Of a stretch of DNA of 64,000 nucleotides, positions 59,947 through 64,000 are shown piece after piece. The stretch comes from Lachnospiraceae bacterium (lineage in GTDB: Bacteria > Bacillota_A > Clostridia > Lachnospirales > Lachnospiraceae). How positions within the stretch are numbered: the first letter of the stretch is position 1; each line of letters starts with the position of its first letter. A model generated the notes under the pieces. The model did no database searches. It was given only the letters and a program-made list of their open reading frames with translations, and was not told the origin of the DNA. The stretch covers positions 1-64,000 of the forward strand of contig QXWX01000016.1 in assembly GCA_009911175.1 (NCBI GenBank). The letters are read 5' to 3'. Position numbers and translations under genes: made by a program.

Positions 59947-60522
59947 TTACAGTTCTATCTTACCGCTTGTATCGTCATTTACTACATAGTAAGCAGCTGA
60001 TTCCTCCGGCTTCAGATAGATCTTCACTTCCTTCATGTCACCGACCTTATTCTTCAGAACCTTGGTCCATACTTCCTTGACCTTCTGGAAGATCTCTTTT
60101 TCAGTAAATTCCTTGCCGTCAAACTGAAGGAACATCTCGGTCTTCACTTCCGCCTTCGCAGAAGTCTTCTTTGCTGCCGTCTTCTTCTCCACAGTTTTCT
60201 TTGCTGCCGGTTTCTTCTCTGCCTTTGCAGGCTTTTCTTCTACAAGGACTCCTGCCTTGGTCTCAATTGCTTTTGTAGTATCTTTTTTTGTTCCGATTGC
60301 TTTTGGTACCGGCTTCGGCTCTGCTTTCTTCTTCTCCGATGTCTTTTCCGCTGCTGCCTTCTTCTCCGCTGTCTTCTTTTCCGTTGTCTTCTTTTCCGTT
60401 GTCTTCACCTCAGCCGCTTTCGCCTCTGATTTTTCTTCGGTTACTTCTGTTGCCTTTACTTCCTTTGCAGACGTACTTTCCGCTGCTTTTGTTGATTTAG
60501 TTGATTTTGTTCTCGATGCCAT
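59947..60522 (-). CDS. DUF6465-family protein with histone-H1-like Lys/Ala-rich tail
   Basis: 191 residues. Residues ~1-128 are made almost solely of Lys, Ala, Glu and Thr, with runs such as KKTTEKKTAEKKAAAEKT and PAAKKTVEKKTAAKKT, like the tails of histone H1 or AlgP-type nucleoid proteins. The last ~63 residues are a compact domain (MFLQFDGKEFTEKEIFQKVK, then VKIYLKPEESAAYYVVND) known as DUF6465 in Clostridia. The basic tail suggests DNA or RNA binding, while the acidic residues mixed in make a coiled or disordered linker also possible. Single gene with its own terminator and AGGAGGG ribosome binding site. Confidence 0.82.
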   Translation of the reverse strand: MASRTKSTKSTKAAESTSAKEVKATEVTEEKSEAKAAEVKTTEKKTTEKKTAEKKAAAEKTSEKKKAEPKPVPKAIGTKKDTTKAIETKAGVLVEEKPAKAEKKPAAKKTVEKKTAAKKTSAKAEVKTEMFLQFDGKEFTEKEIFQKVKEVWTKVLKNKVGDMKEVKIYLKPEESAAYYVVNDDTSGKIEL

Positions 60523-60678
60523 AATTGCTCCCTCCTAAAAACACTCAAGTATCAACTTCCTTTATAACTGCTGCCACAAAGTCCGTTTGTCGCACTATTA
60601 CGTTACTTTTAATATACTGAGTAGTAAAACACTCTATGACGGGTCTATTATACATCATTTTCTGTAAAAGGTCAAATC

Positions 60679-61548
60679 CTATGCCAAAATTATCTCATAT
60701 GATTTTATAAAGACTTCATTTTTCGGCAGCCGAATGATTCCCGGCTTCTTTGAAATCTCCTCCGCAAAGCCAAAATTGTCGCATCTTCCTTCCCATGGTT
60801 CCAAGCAGACAAAGGGCGCGTCCTTGACCGACCAGATCCCGAAATTCGGAAATCCTTCACACCGCATGCCCACATAAGGTGTTCCATCCTTTCTGCACAG
60901 CCATACCTCTTCAAACTGTCCGCCGTCAAAGATCAGCGCATCCCTCAGGAACATCTCCTCTGTGACCGGACACATCCCGTCTGTCAGCTCCAGTGTATAC
61001 GTCTGATCCGGCACACCGGTTCCTGTATTCGGATCCACCAATATGTAAGTAAGAGATTCTTTTCCAGGAAATTTCAAAAGATAATCTTCCTTTTTTTCTC
61101 CCTTTTCAGCAAAACGGAAAGCCGGGTGCCCGCCGATGGTAAAGTACATGATCTTTTCGGAACAGTTTTTCACCTTCCACTCCACCTTCAGATTCTTTCC
61201 TTTGAGAGTATAAGTGATGTACAATTCAAAATCATATGGATAAACCTTTTTCGTCTCCTCCGAAGAGGCCAGACGAAATGATGCCGCATCCGCAGAAGAT
61301 GATACACAGGTAAATACGCTGTCCCTTGCAAATCCGTGCTGCACTGTAGGAAATTTATTTCCTTCGATCAGCACCTCGTTCCCATATGTTTTTCCGACAT
61401 TCGGGAAAAGGACCGGAGAATGGCGCTTCCAAAAGGAAGGATTCCCTTCCCATAAAATATCTGTGTTCTTCTCTCTGTCAGAAATTCCTGTAACCTCTGC
61501 GCCAAGCTCCGCGATCTCTACGCTGAGGACTTCATTTTCCAATTTCAT
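60679..61548 (-). CDS. Aldose 1-epimerase-family protein (LacX-like)
   Basis: 289 residues from ATG 61548, eight bases after AGGAGG. The beta-supersandwich of the galactose mutarotase family is visible: AELGAEVTGISDREKNTDIL, PVLFPNVGKTYGNE, FPTVQHGFARDSVFTC with the first catalytic His, and TIGGHPAFRF with the second; the Glu in CLEPWEGRCDNF completes the site. These proteins interconvert anomers of free or phosphorylated sugars; the LacX/YihR subgroup has unclear substrates. Cytoplasmic. It is 76 bp downstream of a lipoprotein gene on the same strand. Confidence 0.9.
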   Translation of the reverse strand: MKLENEVLSVEIAELGAEVTGISDREKNTDILWEGNPSFWKRHSPVLFPNVGKTYGNEVLIEGNKFPTVQHGFARDSVFTCVSSSADAASFRLASSEETKKVYPYDFELYITYTLKGKNLKVEWKVKNCSEKIMYFTIGGHPAFRFAEKGEKKEDYLLKFPGKESLTYILVDPNTGTGVPDQTYTLELTDGMCPVTEEMFLRDALIFDGGQFEEVWLCRKDGTPYVGMRCEGFPNFGIWSVKDAPFVCLEPWEGRCDNFGFAEEISKKPGIIRLPKNEVFIKSYEIILA

Positions 61549-61624
61549 CGTCTTCTCCTCCTTTTCCCATGCCAGTGCATTCCTTTGAAAGCTTCCGCTG
61601 TATATCACGGTTTTGCCTGCGGCT

Positions 61625-62698
61625 TTATTCCTCCGAGTCTGCCTGTTCCACCTGCACGCACTTGTCTACCAGATACTCCGCCACCTTTCTCTGGAGAATG
61701 GCCTTGCGAAGCAGGTCTTCTCCGACACGCTCCTTAAAAGCCTCCACATCATCAGAGCCTGCCTCTTTTGCATATTCCTCGATCAGCTTCTCATATTCCG
61801 ATTCGGAAGGCTCCAGCTTCTTTTCCTTTGCCAGAAGGCTGCATGCCAGATTCGCCTTGACGATCGTCTCCGCAGACTCCCGGGCTTCCTTTTCAAACTC
61901 CTCGACCGTCTGCTTCATATATGTACTCAGGAATTCCTCAAATTCCAGGCCATATCCCTCCGCCAGCCTTTTATACGTATCCTCCGTCGTCTGATACTCC
62001 GCATCTACCTGGTCCTCCGGAAGCTTTTTCACCTCCGTCTCATCCAGCATAGCCATCAGCGCATTACTCTCAAGAGTAGATTTCACCTGCAGCTCGCTGT
62101 TTTCCTGCAGCCGCTTCCGGATCTCCTCCTTATACTCCTCTACTGTCTTGGATTCTTCGCTGTGCTCCTTGACCCATTCGTCCGTCAGCTCCGGCGTGAT
62201 CACTTCGTAGATCCCATTCAGTGTAACGTTAAAATTCGCAGGCTTATCTGCTACTTCCTCATTCCGGTAGTTTGCCGGAAACTTTACAGTAATATCAAAA
62301 TTATCGCCCGGCTCGTGCCCCACGATCTGTTCTTCAAAACCCTTGTACTCTCCCTCAGCAGGCAGAAACTGTCCGGAGCCCAGGATCAGGGATGCGCCGA
62401 CAGCGCTGCCTCCGTCGAATTCCTCTCCGAAGATGGTGCCCGTATAGTCAATGTCAACGGTATCTCCGTCCTTGGCTGCCCGGCCCGTAATCTCCTTACG
62501 CTCCTGAGATGTAGCCAGCTGACTGCTGATCGAACTCTCAACTGACGAATCCGACACCTCCGTATTCTCCAGCTTGGGAATCTCCAGTTTTTTGTACTTG
62601 TTTATCGTGATGTATTCATCCGATAATGTCGAGCCGCAGCCGGCCAAAGACACAGCCAGCATACTGCTTACCAGCACTGCGATCCATTTTTTCTTCAT
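61625..62698 (-). CDS. Trigger-factor-like lipoprotein with FKBP-type peptidyl-prolyl isomerase domain
   Basis: 357 residues. The N terminus is a lipoprotein signal (MKKKWIAVLVSSMLAVSLAG followed by Cys21). An FKBP-type domain spans ~85-170 (GDTVDIDYTGTIFGEEFDGG, LGSGQFLPAEGEYKGFEEQI) and the C-terminal ~180 residues are helical and resemble the trigger factor C-terminal chaperone arms. Cytoplasmic trigger factor lacks a signal peptide and has a ribosome-binding N-terminal domain, which is missing here. It probably folds secreted proteins at the outer face of the membrane, like PrsA. Single gene. Confidence 0.88.
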   Translation of the reverse strand: MKKKWIAVLVSSMLAVSLAGCGSTLSDEYITINKYKKLEIPKLENTEVSDSSVESSISSQLATSQERKEITGRAAKDGDTVDIDYTGTIFGEEFDGGSAVGASLILGSGQFLPAEGEYKGFEEQIVGHEPGDNFDITVKFPANYRNEEVADKPANFNVTLNGIYEVITPELTDEWVKEHSEESKTVEEYKEEIRKRLQENSELQVKSTLESNALMAMLDETEVKKLPEDQVDAEYQTTEDTYKRLAEGYGLEFEEFLSTYMKQTVEEFEKEARESAETIVKANLACSLLAKEKKLEPSESEYEKLIEEYAKEAGSDDVEAFKERVGEDLLRKAILQRKVAEYLVDKCVQVEQADSEE

Positions 62699-62848
62699 CT
62701 TTTCACCTCATAATTCTTTGCAAAAGCTTTTTCGGCAAATCGGTATGGTCTGCCGATTACTGTTCAAGTATACCATATTCCATGATTGAAAAAAAGTCAT
62801 TTTTAGATTTAATTCCGGTATTCGCTTCCAATTTATAAATCCCGCGGC

Positions 62849-64000
62849 TTAAAGCAGGGGGGACAAAAGCCGGCTGAACTGTTCCTTCACCCGGATGATA
62901 AATCCTCTCTGGTCATAGACCTTCCTGGTAACATGAGTACATTTCGTCATATCCGTCTCAAAGATCCGCTCCAGACGCTGTACGGTGGGCTCACTGTAGA
63001 TCACCGCATTGACTTCAAAGTTCAGTTCAAAGCTGCGGATATCCATGTTTGCCGTCCCGACACAGGCCACCATCCCGTCCACGCTCAGCGTCTTCGCATG
63101 GAGAAAACCGTTGTTGTAGACGTAGCATTTCGCTCCGGCCTGAACCAGCTCGCCCAGATAGGAATAGGTCGCCCAGTACACAAACGGATGGTCCGGTTTG
63201 CAGGGCACCATGATCCGTACATCAATCCCGGAACGGCTGGCGATCATCAGCGCATCCAGAATCGAGTCATCCGGGATCAGATATGGGGTCTGGATATAGA
63301 CATGCTTTTTTGCACTGTGGATCAGCCTGAGATAATTGTCATGAATGGTCTTGGTCTTGGAGTCCGGTCCGCTGGAAATGATCTGCACCGGGTCGCGCCC
63401 CTTCCTGACATATGTGGGAATCTCAAACAGATTATCCTGCTGAAACAGATTTTCCTTCGCGGCATAGTTCCAGTCCAGCACAAATCTGACCGCAAGCGAG
63501 GTTACTGCCGCCCCCTCAATACACAGATGAGTGTCCCTCCAATAGCCGAATTTTTTATTCTTTCCCAGATATTCCCTGCCCACATTGAAGCCGCCCACAA
63601 AACCAATCCTGCCGTCAATGACGACGATCTTCCTGTGGTTCCGGTAATTCATCCGAAGCTGGAACTGCCCCAGAAGTGCCGGAAAAAATTCCGCCACCTG
63701 GATTCCTTCGCGTTCCAGACGGTGCCAGTCCCGGTTATGCATCGTACGGCAGCCCATACTGTCAAAGAGAATCCTCACTTCCACTCCCTGCCTTGCCTTC
63801 TGGATCAGCACCGGCTCAATCTTCTGCCACAGCTCATCATTCCGGATGATATAATATTGAAGGTGTATATAACATTTTGCCTGCTTCATCTCATCGATCA
63901 ATGCCCGGAACTTCTCTTTTCCGTCCGCATAGACGCGTACGTCGTTGTTGTCTGTCAGCACTGCCTGACCGGCTTCCAGATTATACAGGATCAGATCCTC
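62849..64000 (-). CDS. cls: Cardiolipin synthase, 5' end beyond the window
   Basis: At least 384 codons; the frame continues past 64000 (upstream residues EDLILYNLEAGQAVLTD are in frame), so the N-terminal membrane helices are missing here. Two phospholipase-D domains carry the HKD motifs: NYRNHRKIVVIDGRIGFVGG and GFLHAKTLSVDGMVACVGTA. The final ~30 residues include GFIIRVKEQFSRLLSPLL, as in the family. It condenses two phosphatidylglycerols to cardiolipin and glycerol at the membrane. The downstream gap to the lipoprotein gene (62699-62848) shows no clear element. Confidence 0.93.
   Translation of the reverse strand, partial: EDLILYNLEAGQAVLTDNNDVRVYADGKEKFRALIDEMKQAKCYIHLQYYIIRNDELWQKIEPVLIQKARQGVEVRILFDSMGCRTMHNRDWHRLEREGIQVAEFFPALLGQFQLRMNYRNHRKIVVIDGRIGFVGGFNVGREYLGKNKKFGYWRDTHLCIEGAAVTSLAVRFVLDWNYAAKENLFQQDNLFEIPTYVRKGRDPVQIISSGPDSKTKTIHDNYLRLIHSAKKHVYIQTPYLIPDDSILDALMIASRSGIDVRIMVPCKPDHPFVYWATYSYLGELVQAGAKCYVYNNGFLHAKTLSVDGMVACVGTANMDIRSFELNFEVNAVIYSEPTVQRLERIFETDMTKCTHVTRKVYDQRGFIIRVKEQFSRLLSPLL

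Overview
The window looks like a chromosomal segment of a spore-forming anaerobic Clostridia, most likely a gut Lachnospiraceae. The signs are an alpha/beta-type spore protein, spoIIID behind a sigma-E-like promoter, the hydrogenase maturase hydE, AddAB in place of RecBCD, DUF6106 and DUF6465 proteins typical of that family, and AGGAGG-type ribosome binding sites. I see no rRNA, tRNA, CRISPR array or intact transposase.

Left core (1-14.5 kb, GC-rich, nearly all minus strand): a spore protein; a PadR-DUF1700-DUF4097-PspC envelope operon behind a consensus promoter overlapped by a perfect palindrome; addB-addA; two tandem membrane-anchored LuxR-type regulators, the second of which abuts addB; and an AAA ATPase with a C-terminal nuclease-like domain. 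Glycoside locus (15-24.1 kb): AraC regulator, GPH-type sugar symporter, GH3 glucosidase, esterase, GH78 rhamnosidase and a second esterase. The enzymes lack signal peptides, which suggests import and intracellular breakdown of rhamnosylated, possibly acylated, plant glycosides.

Accessory island (about 24.2-39.2 kb, visibly AT-rich): the most interesting part. An IclR regulator sits beside genes for an N-carbamoyl-L-amino-acid amidohydrolase, an L-2-amino-thiazoline-4-carboxylate (ATC) hydrolase-family protein, an L-cysteine-desulfidase-like enzyme and a half-size NhaC-type transporter. Together they suggest a route from ATC through N-carbamoyl-cysteine and cysteine to pyruvate, ammonia and sulfide. 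A 176-bp control region with an identical 15-bp palindrome is present twice, once before this operon and once before a decayed operon. Around it lie gene wreckage and chimeras: an amino-acid permease fused in frame to the C-terminal part of an NhaC transporter, a frameshifted NhaC piece, duplicated fragments of a BlaR1-like gene and of an unknown 445-residue gene, and a shared ~44-bp sequence at two scars.

Right core (39.2-64 kb, GC-rich): glgP, an AraC/cupin regulator, hydE, a phosphoesterase, a cytosolic BMP-domain fusion, an SGNH hydrolase, spoIIID, an AIM24 protein, a two-component system, DedA, a cobalamin adenosyltransferase behind a structured leader with a small ORF and short tandem repeats, a nucleotidyltransferase, cyclophilin, the multi-sugar ABC ATPase ugpC/msmK, a PucR-type regulator, DUF6106, sirtuin, an HD hydrolase, DUF6465, an aldose-epimerase-like protein, a trigger-factor-like lipoprotein and a cardiolipin synthase that runs off the right edge.

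Family names come from recognising motifs by eye; no database search was run.
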